A stretch of DNA of 64,000 nt from Trogon surrucura (taxonomy: Eukaryota > Chordata > Aves > Trogoniformes > Trogonidae): positions 18,769,001-18,833,000 of the forward strand of contig CM036618.1 in the NCBI GenBank assembly GCA_020746105.1, in the 5' to 3' direction. The first letter of the stretch is position 1, and each line of letters opens with the position of its first letter. The notes under the pieces were generated by a model, which searched no databases, was not told the DNA's origin, and saw only the letters and a program-made list of their open reading frames with translations. The translations under genes and the position numbers were made by a program. Shown here in pieces: positions 48,236-60,720 of the stretch.

Positions 48236-49046
48236 TTCTAGTGATGCAAAAGAGAGTCAATATTAAAGGTGAAGAGCACAACAGCAGTCTATTCCACAAA
48301 AGGTTCTCTGAAGACTCAGTGGGTTTGAATCAAACCTACTGATGTGTATTAAAGTTTTTTCCATTTACTTCAAAGTGTTTGGAATCAGACTAACAGTTTG
48401 AGAAGTCAGATTAAAGCCTTCACAGATGCGCAGGGGTCTTAGGGCTTCCCAAATAAGTTCAGCCTGTGTTTAAAGGTGTTTTACCCTTGAGTAAAATGTA
48501 AAAGTAGAGACAAATACTTGCAAATACTTGGTCTTTCCCTTAAAATGATCCGGAATGTGAATCTGTTTAGAAAGAAAATACATCAACTCTGACTTTTTGT
48601 TAGAATTTCCGAAGTGTCCTGTGGAGACTTGAGGTCACAACATTCCTCAAGTAGAAATAGGTCAACACTGAGAAGTGTGGAAATACTGTCCTTCATGATT
48701 TTAATAAGTGTCCACTAGCACCAGCTCTTATGCATTTTAGATGTAGCCTTTAGATAGAGTCTTATGACAAAAAATTAAAATGTGCTTTCAAGGAACATAT
48801 TTATATGATCAATTCTCCTTGTTATCAGAAGCAAGTTTATGTGGATGATTTCTTGAAAGTCAAGACCAAGTGTCTTAGAATGAGTCTATTCATGATGAAA
48901 ATGTTACCAGACAATTCATCGTTTCTTTGATGAAAATGCAGAACCTTCTTCATTATGGAAGACAATACAGTCTGCTACAAAGACATTGATATATTTCAGA
49001 GTTTTTAAAATTACTTCCTGATTGAGTCAGTATTGCTTGGGCCCCC

Positions 49047-49163
49047 GTTCAATAAAGCACTTCAGAGTGTGTCAGCCTTAAAGCCTGGCAGGATTTATGT
49101 GCCAGTGCCTTGATCTTAATCAAGCAGTAGCCATTAAATAAATACTTTAATGCTTTGCTGAAC
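49047..49163. repeat. Possible ancient palindromic interspersed repeat
   Basis: The two ends of this 117-bp stretch are imperfect inverted complements: GTTCAATAAAGCACTT at 49047 and AATGCTTTGCTGAAC ending at 49163. The wording (CAGCAAAGCACTTAAGCATGTGC-like) resembles a palindromic relic found widely in amniote DNA, but I cannot name the family. Confidence 0.4.
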
Positions 49164-49736
49164 AGTGTGTTTAAAGCATGCTATGCTGAATGAAGCCCCA
49201 ACAGTACATCTTTTTCTTATTTTGCAGAAGACACTCCAGTTTTCATCTCTCAGTCTCTCTTCTTTTCAGATTGTCTGCATTCACCAGTTCTCAGGGACCC
49301 CAAAAGGTTTTGGAGGACTCAGCAGTATAAAAGTCAGGACCTTCGCTGTCTTCCTTGGGCTGTGATCTTTATTGCTTCCCAGCAGTTTCACTGGCTTCCA
49401 GGCCGTATTACACAAGTAGTGGTTTTCTAAATCACATGTTATTTGTATGCTGCATCTAATTAAGTGTATTCAGGCGGCTCTTCTCCTTTTCTCTGTGCTA
49501 CAAGTTGTAAATTTGTATTTAGGAACAACTACTCAGAGCTGATTCCACCAGGAGTACGCTATGATAAAAATAACTGTGAAGGCTGAGTATTATTTTTAGC
49601 CTTATAATACTATGTATGTGATGCTGAAGATGAAGTTCACCCTATCAGATCTTTGGCAAATTCTGGATTGGCAGCCATCATAGTTTGAAAATTTCACAGA
49701 AACCACAACATGATTGAGATGGTTTGAATTCTCTTT

Positions 49737-49796
49737 GAATGTATTGTTCTGGGCTTTGGGGAAACTGAATGTATTGTTCTGAGTTTTGGGGAAACT
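49737..49796 (+). repeat. 30-bp tandem duplication
   Basis: Two adjacent 30-bp units (49737-49766 and 49767-49796), each starting GAATGTATTGTTCTG and ending GGGGAAACT, differ at two positions. No coding meaning is evident. Confidence 0.9.
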
Positions 49797-51698
49797 GAAG
49801 ATGACAGTTCAGGAGACATTTCAGAGACACAGATAAATCTGTCAATTCCAAACTAGTTTTTGAAAGGGCCTGTGAAAGGCTCGTGTGTTATAGCTGAAAA
49901 TACAAAAAGGCAGAGCCTGGGTAGGTGCAAACAGGTGCAGCCCTCTTGAAGTCAGGGAAAATATTCCGATTTGAACCAGCTGAGGTCTTGCTATCTGTAG
50001 TTTGGCTTACAAGATACAGTTTGTTCTGGCCCAGAGATTCAGATCTGACTTTGAAATAACTTTTTTTTTGGGTAGAAACTAGGTGTTACTTCCAAGAGAC
50101 ATTTGGATTTCATCTGTACTTAGTCATACTGTATTGTAGAGTATCTCTCTGCCTTTTTCTTGGATATGTCTAACAATTCATACTCTAAAATAAGAGGTGG
50201 GGTTTAATTATTCAGTTTCTTTAGCTGCATAGGTATGGTACGGTATATTGCCTGTCTCTTATTCATAGGTCTATTTCAGGAGGAGGGAGAAATGCAGAGA
50301 AGAATAAACATGGGGTAGGAGTAACAAAATAAAAGAATATTTAAATGATTTCAAATGGATTGTAAAGTGTTGAATCATAAAGGATTGGCAAAAAAGCCTT
50401 CTCCTCATGAGGTCTGGCTAATATTAGGAATTATTGCCTCAAACGCTGCAGGTGTGGATCCATTTCTTTCATTGCTAGCAAATGGGGTTGCAACTGCCTT
50501 TGACAATGTGAAAGCTGCACAATCCCCATGCCCCAGGGCAGACAATGATGTTGGTGAGATGCTGATTTTAGGATAGAAAATTACAATGGTTATATAGTAA
50601 ACAGCACCTGGAAGTTTACTAATGATTTTTAGAATTAACAGCAGCACTGTGGTCTGATTATTCATGCATGCTTTCTATGAAAGAAAAGAAGCAGATGTTG
50701 AAAAGAATCGCATCGGTTGAGGGATATTTTTATTTATTTTTTTTTAACTAGAGGTAGAGCTTCCCTCCTGTTATCAATACTTCTGAAAATAGTAAACCAA
50801 AAAAGCGGAATAAAAAAAATAAATAAAAATTCGTTAATCTCCCATTAACTACAGATACTCACAAATGTATATTCACATGAAATACACATAAACATGGACA
50901 AGTATGTGTACATGTGTGTATGAATTCTTACACAGACTTTAATCTCTGCCTGTGGTTTGATATGTAGATTTGGTGTACAGCTAAAAAGTAATGAAAAACC
51001 CACAAAAACTGCATGGCCATGCAGTTCTTCAGCTTTAACAACTGGATCGTCTATGATAATAATAGTTGGATCTCTCCCCTTAGAAGTCCACCAGGTGTGC
51101 ACCTGCCAGGTTAGTTATTTCAGAGTGCTGAGATTCGAAAACACTCCACCATCTGCAGCATAAATTTAAAAGTACGGTAAAGCATACTGGTACCTCATAT
51201 ATTTTCTCTCTCTCTCTAGTCATCATTTATTTTCACAGCTGTTCTTGACCCACTGCCAAGCAAAGACCTCTTCAGTTTCTTTTCTATCATATTGAGGCTC
51301 AGTCAGTATCTTAACAAAGAATGGGTGAGGCAATGCTCATAAACACTCTCTTTTCCTTTAACCCTTTGTAAATTGGCACACCTACACCTTTTAGAAGGCT
51401 CTGAAATGTTAGCTTTTTTCCTCGTCTTTTCTCAGCAATAGGCTATAGTCTTACAGGACTTCAAGCCTAATTTAGCAAACTAAGAAATTATAGCAAGAAA
51501 TTATTAGCAGACTTCAGATACTCTCGCCAACGTGTTAGGGGTTATCTGAAACAGACTAAGCACTTCTGGGCTTTGTTAATTAGTAAACGAGTGTGTAAAA
51601 GAGCAGGTAAAAACATGCACATTACGTCTTGTATCTCTGGTCAGCCAGCATGTACGAAAATTATGAAACACCTTTCTATGAGGTGAAGTAAATATTAT

Positions 51699-52010
51699 CA
51701 TGGAATGGTAGAACAGTTTGGGTTGGAAGGGACCTTAAAGTTTATCTAGTTCTAACCCCTCTGCCATGGGCAGGGGCACCTTCCACTAGAGCAGGTTTCT
51801 CAAAGCCTCGTCCAGCCTGGCCTTGGACACTTCCACAAATGCTCTGGGCAACCTGTTCCAGTGTTTTACCACCCTCATTGTAAAAATATTCTTCCTTATA
51901 CCCAGTCTAAATCTACCCTCTTTCAGTTTGAAAGTCTTATTCCATGTCCTATCACTACACTTGCTGATGAAGAGTCCCTCCCCTCTTTCCTGTAGGCCCC
52001 CTTCAAGTGT
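51699..52010 (-). mobile_element. Old CR1 LINE 3' fragment
   Basis: On the minus strand this is the last 310 nt of an old CR1 subfamily: the C-terminal tail (AACACTGGAACAGGTTGCCCAGAGC), then CAAGGCCAGGCTGGACGAGGC, then CCCATGGCAGAGGGGTTAGAACTAGAT, and a worn octamer tail at 51699. The 5' truncation point at about 52010 coincides with the outer end of the inverted-repeat arm at 52011. No open frame survives. Confidence 0.88.
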
Positions 52011-52168
52011 GTCCTTTCCCTCTCAACACTAAAATATCACCATAAGAAAGGATTAATTGAACTTACTAAACTATTCTTTTTCCAATCTTTTCTACTCACC
52101 ATCTACAAGGCTGTAAGCTGACCCTCCAAATAACACAAAAGTATCCCTGCACCAGACAAAAGACAGTT
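52011..52168 (+). repeat. Inverted repeat, left arm
   Basis: This segment matches the reverse complement of 53074-53229. The core (52027-52140) differs at about four positions by eye, and the two ends are more diverged, with a small gap near the inner end. The arms face each other across about 0.9 kb. The sequence is not CR1 and has no recognised family. Confidence 0.9.
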
Positions 52169-52686
52169 CAATACCTTCGTGTTGAAGCATTTAGAATATT
52201 GAATTTTGAAAACAATTTTTAATTGCTCTTTACCAGACAGGATAAGGTATGTCATTGTTACCAACATGTCAGATACAAGACAATACTTGTAAATATCATA
52301 GCAAATGAGACCTTTGAGACAAATTATTCTGTCTCTCAAGTTCCTCTGTCAAACTAAGTGTTTAGCATGAGTACCATACACACTGCACAAATTATTTTGT
52401 GTTTCTAGTGTGCCTTACTCAGAATCATCCTGTTATGTCAAGAAAGCTGTGGCTGACTTTAATTTCCTGACTCTTCATTGCTTTGCAGATTTTTGTCAAG
52501 GGAAGATCCTATGGTCAAAGAAATTATTCTGAAGGAAGACAATGTGTAATTTAAATAATGCAGAAACAGGATCTTGGGGATCTGCTAGGCATGGGGAGAA
52601 GTCAAAGCTGAAATAAGGTATTATGCTGTTATATTGCAGTACATTAAGTCCATCAACAAACTGATGCAGTAGAGAGCTCCACAAAA
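52169..52686. other. Spacer of the inverted repeat, nothing recognised
   Basis: This AT-rich DNA lies between the left arm and the CR1 fragment. No transposase-like frame was seen, so if the inverted repeats bound a transposon it would be non-autonomous. Confidence 0.5.
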
Positions 52687-53043
52687 TGGAGATCGGGGAT
52701 CTCATAAATGTATATAAATATCTGAGGGGTGGGTGTCAGGAGGAAGGGGACAATCTTTTCTCAGTGGTACCCAGCAAGAGAACAAGAAATAGTGGGTGTA
52801 AGCTAGAACATAGGAAGTTCCACCTCAACATGAGGAGAAACTTCTTTACTGTGAGGGTAACGGAGCACTGGCACAGGCTGCCCAGAGAGGTTGTGGAGTC
52901 TTCTTCTCTGGAGACTTTCAAAACCTGCCTGGACACGTTCCTGTGTGGCTGCCCCAGGGGATCCTACTCTGGCAGGGGGGTTGGACTAGATGATCTCTAG
53001 AGGACTCTTCCAACCCCTGACACTGTGATTCTATGATTCTATG
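52687..53043 (+). mobile_element. CR1 LINE 3' fragment
   Basis: A 104-codon frame (52686-53000) keeps the CR1 C-terminal tail: [52 protein letters not shown] and TCLDTFLCG. The 3' end follows with GGTTGGACTAGATGATCTCTAG and two ATTCTATG octamers ending at 53043. It is 5'-truncated at about 52687. The usual stop after FLCG has been lost, so the frame runs on into 3' untranslated sequence. This copy is relatively young and sits between the inverted-repeat arms, 30 nt from the right arm. Confidence 0.93.
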
Positions 53044-53073
53044 TGTACAGACAGTGTGGCTTGTCCAGTTGGG

Positions 53074-53229
53074 AAAAACTGTCTTTGGTGCAGGTGCACT
53101 TTTGTGTTATTTGGAGGGTCAGCTTACAGCCTTGTAGATGGTGAGTAGAAACGATTGGAAAAAGGATAGTTTAATAAGTTCAGTTAATCCTTTCTTATGG
53201 TGATATTTTAGTGTTGGGAGGAAAAGAAC
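53074..53229 (-). repeat. Inverted repeat, right arm
   Basis: This is the reverse complement partner of 52011-52168 (see that entry). It starts 30 nt after the CR1 octamers. The sequence outside its outer end (53230 onward) does not match the CR1 DNA beyond the left arm, which places the outer edge of the similarity at about 53229. Confidence 0.9.
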
Positions 53230-56200
53230 ATACTTTGCTACCCGTAGCAGTGGAGTTTTTTATATCTTGATCGATCAAACCGGGACAGTGTTCTCTGTCT
53301 GTGCAAGCCATGGACCATCTGGGACCAGCTGCGCTCGTTGTTGACCTAGTAGGAATAAACAGAAGACAAATAAGAGAGCAACTGCCTGTGATTATATTTG
53401 CTGCCTTTGCAGATAGTATTGAAGTGTCTTTAAATTAGTTTGTTTCGGCTTTGGGCCTAATCCTGCCAAGCACATTTTTAGCATGTGATCATGTGCCATT
53501 AGTAGGAATAAACTGAAATAAACAGAATCTGAGTGTGCTGAGTGCCTCCGGGTTTGAATTCAGTAGCATTTGAAAATTATGCTCACTTTCTTTTCCTTTG
53601 ATTTTTTTTCTGGCTGTTCTGGAAATTATTACATCACAATATGCAAGTGGAATATACTATGTCATACCTGAACCTTGGAAATGGCAGCAGTAATAGCCAA
53701 ATTCTCACTTTTATAATCCGAAGAACTGGAGAAGACAGAAAGACTGTACTTGGACTGACAAAATACATTTTAACATATTTTACTAAACAGAAAAACCCTT
53801 CTGACGTTCTAAAACTGTCATTGCAAAACTATTTTAAGGTCTTTAATAACAAATAGAAGTGATTAAAATTACTGGAGTGGTGCACTTTCTGCTTTTGTGT
53901 TTCTGGTCATAATTATGTTCTCTCATGTCAAGAGTAGACTCCACTTTACTGTCCTTGGTTAGCTCACCATTCATAGTCAGCCAGTACCCATTGACAGATT
54001 TACCCAGCAGAAAATACGAAATGGGAACAATGATGGCTGAGCCAAATCCATTTAAAAAGAAGGACTAGTCTTCCTGTGTTCTGCTCTACCTGACAAACAG
54101 TCCTTTGCTAAGCTGTAGAGTGGGAGAAAACCGCGGAGAGCAAGGTACGAAAGAAGAAGGTGGTGGTGATGCTGTTGGTGTCACTCTTCTTTCCGAGTCA
54201 GATCTGAACTTATGCCCCAGCCTTGTGTTGGGTAGTGTGGTGCTGCTGAGATTGCTGTGTTTCAGCCGCGATATCAAATGGAGGTCCTGACCTTGTTCTC
54301 ATTAGAGATCCCTGGGTACTTGTTCTCATTAAAGATCTCCTGGCACTTTTCAAAAGGGAAAGAGTGTTAGCCCCAGTGTCTTGGCCAAATTCCAGCTTGG
54401 GTAATTAAGTTCTGCCTACCTAAATTCCCTTGGCTGTTTCAGTTCAGTGTTATTTTTAATTTCTTCCCTAAACCTGTGTGTAGCATTATCATGTGTTGGG
54501 AGACAACTGCCTCTGGCACCCTAGATTATTTGCATTTTTGAGGTACAAGAACTGATATTTGTATATAACATTAATAATTTGTTAAGTCTACAAAGTACTT
54601 GCAGTCTTCTGTTTTAATGCAAAATTGTTTTAGAATGTAATCTGTCTTTCATGTCGTGTAATGATCAGTTTCACACTAAGTATTTCTACTAAGAAAATAC
54701 TTTTTTTTTTCCTGATGGATAGTTTGAATGAACCATTTACATTGTTTATTTTAGTTGATACTTTTTAAATCATAGGATGTAGTGTGTACTGAATGTCAGC
54801 ACCTACAGATTATTGGAAGACATGTTCTGCTGAGAAACTATTTGTATATTTGATTTTTTAGGAGCATGAAGAGATGGGTTCAGGCAGCCTACTGCAGATG
54901 TAACTCAGGTCTCATGCACTGAGCAAGCAGTTAGGACGAAGTACCTAAATCCAAGTACCTATACACACCTTTTCTGAACAGAGGTTGCCATGGATGTTAA
55001 ACTTTTTGGGGATTTCTCATGTCACTGAGTTGTACTTCCTCAAAGATATCCTAGAAGGATGAGAACAAGGGATTGTGAGCCCAGTCTTACCTGGTGCTGC
55101 CCAGTGTTTTAGCTTTGTGAAAGCTGAGGGTGCTGAGTTGTCTGTCTGCACACATGCAGAGATTGTCAAGGGTTAGGGCTCTCCTAAAAGAGACTTGGCT
55201 GAAAAGTAAAATCACTGAACAAAATTAGTTCTGTTTACGTCAAACCAAGACAGAGATCTACTGCTGTCCAAATGTCAAAACCTTTGGTGGGAAAAAGTGA
55301 AATATTTTACCTGCTTTCCAACCTGGAGAGGTTATTCAATATGTAGTTGCTCTGTTATCTGTGCTATTAACTTGATGTTCTACTGATCTGCAGAGACTCC
55401 CCTAAACTACTCATTATTTTCATTACAATTTGTATCTGTTTTCTAAATGAAAAACTCACTAGAGCTGTTGCCATGAAAATAAATTAAAATTGAGAAGTCT
55501 ATAATTACAATATTAGCCTGCAATTATTGCAACAAACTATGATACAGTAAAGAGCAACAAAATAGGAGCAAGAGTCTAACAACTGACGCACACAAACTTT
55601 GTTGAGTAACACTGACCAGCTGACTGTAAACTAAGGAAAAACAGAAAATCCTCAGCCAAAACTTCCACTCGGATTGCAGTCCTGTTCTGGATAGCTCTGT
55701 TGTATGAGATCACAGCCTTTTCTGAGAAGCTTACAAATAACCAGGTCCTGGGAGAATTGCGGGTGGAGTGAGACAACCTTACTGTGAAACTTTCTGGTAA
55801 TTGTTAGAATCTAAAAATAAACATCATGACACGCACTGGTGGGATGTAGCTCCACCCAGGGCTTCGCAGGGAGACTCCTCTTTGCCTTATGGCTATGCAG
55901 AGGTAAGGACAACAGCCTGCTTATGAAGAGGTATATGGAATTTCAAGTACTGGCTTTTCTTCTCTCATTAAAGGGGAACACTGTGATCCAACAAGGTGTG
56001 AAGGGGTCTACCTAAGAACAAGATCCCACAGCACATATGGTGGTTTTGGTACTGCTTGCCATGTCACATTTACGGTGATGGTGATACCCACTGGGATAGT
56101 GAGTGAGTATGTGATGATCTTGGTTTCATCTACCCTTAGAACACTCTTCTGAAGGATAATTGAAGACAATGGAAACACAGGTACAAATGCCTACTTAGTC

Positions 56201-58206
56201 ATACTTCCCTAGATACTATTTGATGTCCCACTTAACATCCTGTATACTGCTAAAGACCCAAGTGATTTATCTGAAGTCTGCTCTTGGATAGAAAATAGCA
56301 AACAGAAGAGAAGGCTAAAGCTGTAACACAAAGACTGATGCCGTGATTTCTGGCCAGCACTTCACCCTGTTGAAAAGGGGCATTCTATTTGCTGAAATGA
56401 GAGATTTTTATCTTAAATATTCTGTGGAGTTTAACCAGTTTTTCAAATAAATTAATTTGAAACAAAAATAGCATTATACACTTGTTTTAAAGCTGGGAGC
56501 AGGGAAGAGGACTGTGAGCTTCAAATTTCAATTTACCTTAAATTTTATTTTGAGTTAATTGTCTGCAATTTGAACACTGTTCTTATTAATTGTATTTCCT
56601 TTTTTTTTTGAAAAAAAACCAAAACAAACAAACAGGGATTTAAAATCCAAAATATGTAAAGAACTTTTCTAGGTGTGTTGTCCTACTTCAGGATCAACCT
56701 ATGCTGGGGCTGATGCTTGCATCCTGAGTATTGCCTCAGCTGAGGTCTGTCCTGCTCAACCTGGACAGCAAGCAGGACCTGAGACATGTAGCTTAAAGCT
56801 TTCCTAAATTTGTTTCAATTAAATCTACTTAACAGAAATCACTTAGATTGAAAACATAAATCTTCGAGACACAAGTGATACCTGCTTCAAATGCTCCTGT
56901 TAAATACTTAGGAGGCAACAAAAGCCAAGGTCTTCCCACTATCCTAATTCATGAGAAAACTGCGGTATCTAGGACTAGCAAGAAAGTCTGCTCCATGGGA
57001 CAATGTCATTTGATATCTGGAAGGAATCTGCAAAAGGATGTTGCTGTGACCCTCTTGAAACAGTAACCAAATCTGACCATATCTAAAAAAGATGCAAATG
57101 ACACTCACTGGGGATATAAATCTCTTGTTTTATCCATCAGTTGTGCTTACTTGGAGGTCAAAGACCTGTTTTTAATTCTCCAGTGTGCAGGGGCTCAGTT
57201 TATACAATGAGCCAAAATTAATGGTGTATCTTGTAGACTGGTCTTAGTTTAGGATCCTGAATGGAAATAATATTAGCATAGACAGCTTTCCCCATTCTGG
57301 AAATCCCATCTTTCATGCCAAAATAAATGCACTTTCCACAAAGTAGAAGTGTCCACCTGGAACAGCTAAATCAGAATGGTTAAAATATTTTGATTTTCAG
57401 GATGACAGTCCCAGTTGGTTTCTCTTCTGTACACACTGGTTGATTCTCTGCTTTCATCAGAGAGTAATTATTAAAGAGGAAATTGTTTGAGAACAAACTA
57501 TCTGAAAAAGGAATAGAATTGCATAATTACAGTAGAACAGCATCTCAGATCATCCAAGGCCTCAGTGTCAGAGCAAGTTGTCTGATCTGCTCCAAGGACA
57601 CTCTAGCCACCAGCTTGCTTTTTCCCTCAAGACAGGAAGTTAAATTACAATATTTCCCAAAATTTTTAGGGAGGAAGAGTTAAAAAATATAATTAAAAGT
57701 ATGAGGAGAATATACGGTGAAGATACTGATCACTATAACCTTCTTTAACCAAATGTGTTCTTTCAAATAATAACAGTAATTAAAAATACATGTTTAAGAA
57801 GCTCGAGCAGATTAGTTAAAGAGCATTTTAGGATTATAAAAGCACTTCCAGTTGCATCAACCAGATGCTATTTCAAATGCTGCTGTTTGGATTAATTAGC
57901 TGAGTTCAGGACACCACATATATTAAAACTGCTAGTTGTACTACCTGTCCTCCTGCACATCCTTTTGTAATTTGTTATTAAAACCTTGGCCAATTAGAAA
58001 AACACAATGTATTAAGTAGAACAGCACGCTGAACCAATCAAAAGTAATTACTCAGACTGATTAATTTAAAGAATTTATGGCAGCAATTAAATGATTTTAA
58101 AATGCTTCATAAAGGTGTGGTATGTTTCGCACATTGACGTATACAGTATGCACAATGTATGGAGTCTGTTAAAAGGCTAGTATTGATTGCTGTTATAGAA
58201 ATGGCT
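53230..58206. other. Non-coding DNA, nothing recognised
   Basis: No gene or clear interspersed repeat was recognised. Frames of 60-71 codons are unremarkable. The stretch 57840-58110 contains several homeodomain-type TAATTA/TTAATTA sites and a CCAAT-like motif (GCCAATTAG, GAACCAATCA), which fits a regulatory element, but conservation cannot be judged here. Confidence 0.5.
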
Positions 58207-58294
58207 CATAGAATCATAGAATCATAGAATGTTAGGGATTGGAAGGGACCTCGAAAGATCATCAAGTCCAATCCCCCTGCCAGAGCAGGAATGC

Positions 58295-60199
58295 CTAGAC
58301 TATGCCACACAGGAACGTGTCCAGGCAGGTCTTGAATGTCTCCAGAGAAGGAGACTCCACAACCTCTCTGGGCAGCCTGTTCCAGGGCTCTGTCACCCTC
58401 ATGGAGAAGAAGTTTCTTCTCGAGTTTAAGCGGAACCTCTTATGTTCCAGTTTCAGCCCATTACCCCTTGTCCTATCAGTGGTTGTCACCGAGAAGAGCC
58501 TGGCTCCATCCTTGTGACACTCCCCCTTGATATATTTGTAAACATTAATGAGGTCACCCCTCAGCCTCCTCTTCTCCAAACTAAAGAGCCCCAGCTCCTT
58601 CAGTCTTTTCTCATAAGGGAGGTGCTCTACTCCCTTAATCATCCTAGTTGCCCTGTGCTGGACTCTCTCCCTGTCTTTCTTGAACTGAGGGGCCCAGAAC
58701 TGGACACAATATTCCAGATGGGGTCTCACCAGGGCAGAGTAGAGGGGAAGGAGAACCTCTCTCGACCTACTAACCACCCCCCTTCTAATACACCCCAGGA
58801 TGCCATTGGCCTTCCTGGCCACAAGGGCACAGTGCTGGCTCATGGTCATCCTGCTGTCCACCAAGACTCCCAGGTCCCTTTCCCCTACACTACTCTCTAA
58901 TAAGTCATTCCCCAACTTATACTGGAACCTGGGGTTGTTCCTACCCAGATGCAAGACTCTACATTTACCCTTGTTATATTTCATTAAATTTTTCCCCGCC
59001 CAACCCTCCAGCCTGTCCAGGTCTCGCTGGATGGCAGCACAGCCTGCTGGTGTGTCAGCCACTCCTCCCAGCTTGGTGTCATCAGCAAACTTGCTGATAG
59101 TGCTCTCTAGTCCCTCATCCAAGTCATCGATGAATATATTGAACAATACTGGTCCCAGTACCGACCCTTGAGGCACTCCACTGGATACAGGCCTCCAACC
59201 AGACTCCGCCCCATTGACCACAACTCTTTGGCTTCTTCCCCTCAGCCAGTTCGCACTCCACCTCACTACCCGAGAGTCTAGACCACACTTCTGCAGTTTA
59301 GCAGCAAGGATGCTGTGGGAGACTGTGTCAAATGCTTTACTGAAGTCAAGGTAGACCACATCCACCGCTTGGCCATCATCTATCCACCTTGTTATATCCT
59401 CATAAAAGGCTATGAGGTTAGTCAAGCACGACTTCCCTTTGGTGAAGCCATGTTGACTGTCTCTAATGACCCTCTTATCCCTGATATGCCTTGAGATGGC
59501 ACCAAGGATAAGTCGTTCCATCACTTTCCCAGGGATGGAGGTGAGGCTGACCGGTCTATAGTTACCCGGGTCCTCCTTCTTGCCCTTTTTGAAGACTGGA
59601 GTGACATTTGCTTCCCTCCAGTCCTCAGGCACCTCTCCCGTCTCCCAAGACTTGGCAAAGATGATGGAGAGTGGTCTAGCAATGACATCAGCCAGCTCCC
59701 TCAGCACCCGTGGATGCATCCCGTCTGGACCCATGGATTTATGGATGTCCAGATTGCTTAATTGGTCCCTAATCCAGTCCTCATCGACTAAAGCAAACTC
59801 CTCTACTGCCCTGACTTCCTCTGGGGCCTCAGGGGGACGGGGCTCCTCAGGACAGCCTCCGGCAGAGTAGACAGAGGCAAAGAAGGCATTCAGTAACTCT
59901 GCCTTCTCTGTATCTTCTGTCACCAAGGCACCCACCTCATTCATCAGTGGGCCTACATTGCCTCTGGTGTTAGTTTTATCTGCCACGTATTTGAAAAAGC
60001 TCTTCCTGTTGTCCTTGACCCCTCTCGCCAGGTTCAATTCAAGGGAGGCCTTTGCTTTCCTAGTTGCCTCCCTACATCCTTGGACAACAGCCTTATATTC
60101 TTCCCAAGTGGCCAGCCCTGCCTTCCAAGATCTGTAAATTCTCCTCTTGCCCTTGAGCTTACCCAGCAGATCCCTGTTTAGCCACGCAGGTCTCCTGGC
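58295..60199 (-). pseudogene. CR1 ORF2: linker, reverse transcriptase and C-terminal tail, open frame
   Basis: The frame is open from just after a TGA (60202-60200) to the TAG at 58295, about 634 codons. The first ATG/GTG/TTG-type codon gives a 580-residue reading (from 60037). In that numbering the RT domain shows GNYRPVSL at 158-165, [13 protein letters not shown] at 229-241 (motif A with its Asp), [15 protein letters not shown] at 285-299 (motif B) and KFADDTKL at 316-323 (motif C, both catalytic Asp). Then come the post-[23 protein letters not shown] segment and the tail [16 protein letters not shown], ending [11 protein letters not shown]. Every catalytic residue I can place is intact. 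It encodes target-primed reverse transcription activity in the family; here it is truncated at the 5' side and lacks its own promoter. Confidence 0.92.
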
Positions 60200-60720
60200 T
60201 CACTTCCTTGACTTCCTACGTGTCGGGATGCTCTGATCTTGAGCACGGTAGAAGCAGTCCCTGAACACTAACCAACTATCTTGGGCCCCTTTACCTTCAA
60301 ACAGCCTTGCCCATGGGATTTTCTCTAGTAATTGCTTGAAAAATCCAAAGTTTGCCTTGGCAAAGTCCAGGGTTGCAATTCTGCTTGCTATTTTGTTTCT
60401 GCTAGATGAGATCCTGAACTCCACCATTTCATGGTCACTGCAGCCAAGGCAGCCCTCAACCTTTACTGCTTCAACCAGATCCTCCTTGTTAGCGAGGATG
60501 AGGTCCAGCAGTGCTCCTCTCCTAGTCGGCTCCTCCACCATTTGCATCAGAAAATTATCATCCATGCACTGGAGGAACCTCCTGGACTGTGGCTGACTGG
60601 CTGAGTTGTCCTTCCAGCAAATATCAGGGAAGTTAAAATCCCCCACAACAACCAGGGCCTGTGATTGTGAGACCGCTCTCAGCTGCCTGTAGAAGGCCTC
60701 ATCAACTTCCTCACCCTGCA
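60200..60720 (-). pseudogene. CR1 ORF2: C-terminal half of the endonuclease
   Basis: This is the same frame as the RT part, upstream of the single TGA stop. It shows VVVGDFNFPDICW (Asp and Asn of the apurinic-type endonuclease) and LGCSDHEMVEF (the Ser-Asp-His motif), then SRIATLDFAKANFGFFKQLL and the RRKSRK linker. The first half of the domain, with its Asn/Glu/Tyr motifs, is missing by 5' truncation. At the stop position the 19 kb copy has AGA (Arg), so one base change separates this frame from a continuous one of about 809 codons. Confidence 0.9.

Larger units (their letters stand above)
48236..51698. other. Non-coding DNA with a small palindromic relic
   Basis: No gene was recognised. 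A frame open on both strands at 50355-50665 (73 and 86 codons) has no recognised family. A possible ancient palindromic repeat at 49047 and a 30-bp tandem duplication at 49737 are listed separately. A short CT dinucleotide run lies at about 51207-51219. Confidence 0.5.
58207..60720 (-). mobile_element. CR1 LINE, 2.5 kb, best preserved copy in the window
   Basis: On the minus strand this element runs from within the endonuclease domain (about 60720) to a complete 3' end with three perfect ATTCTATG octamers (58207-58230). It lacks the 13-nt deletion of the 3 and 19 kb copies. One frame is open over nearly the whole length apart from a single stop. It is 5'-truncated, so it lacks ORF1, the promoter and the first half of the endonuclease, and could not move on its own. 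Its 3' end is nearly the same as the fragment at 61269-61481, which places both in one young subfamily. Confidence 0.96.

Noticed and set aside
50355..50665. Overlapping open frames on both strands (73 and 86 codons)
   Set aside because: No recognised family, no splice or promoter context, and equal openness on both strands suggests chance.
58229..59870. Several plus-strand frames of 66-152 codons across the 58-60 kb element
   Set aside because: They are antisense to the intact CR1 ORF2 and have no features of their own.
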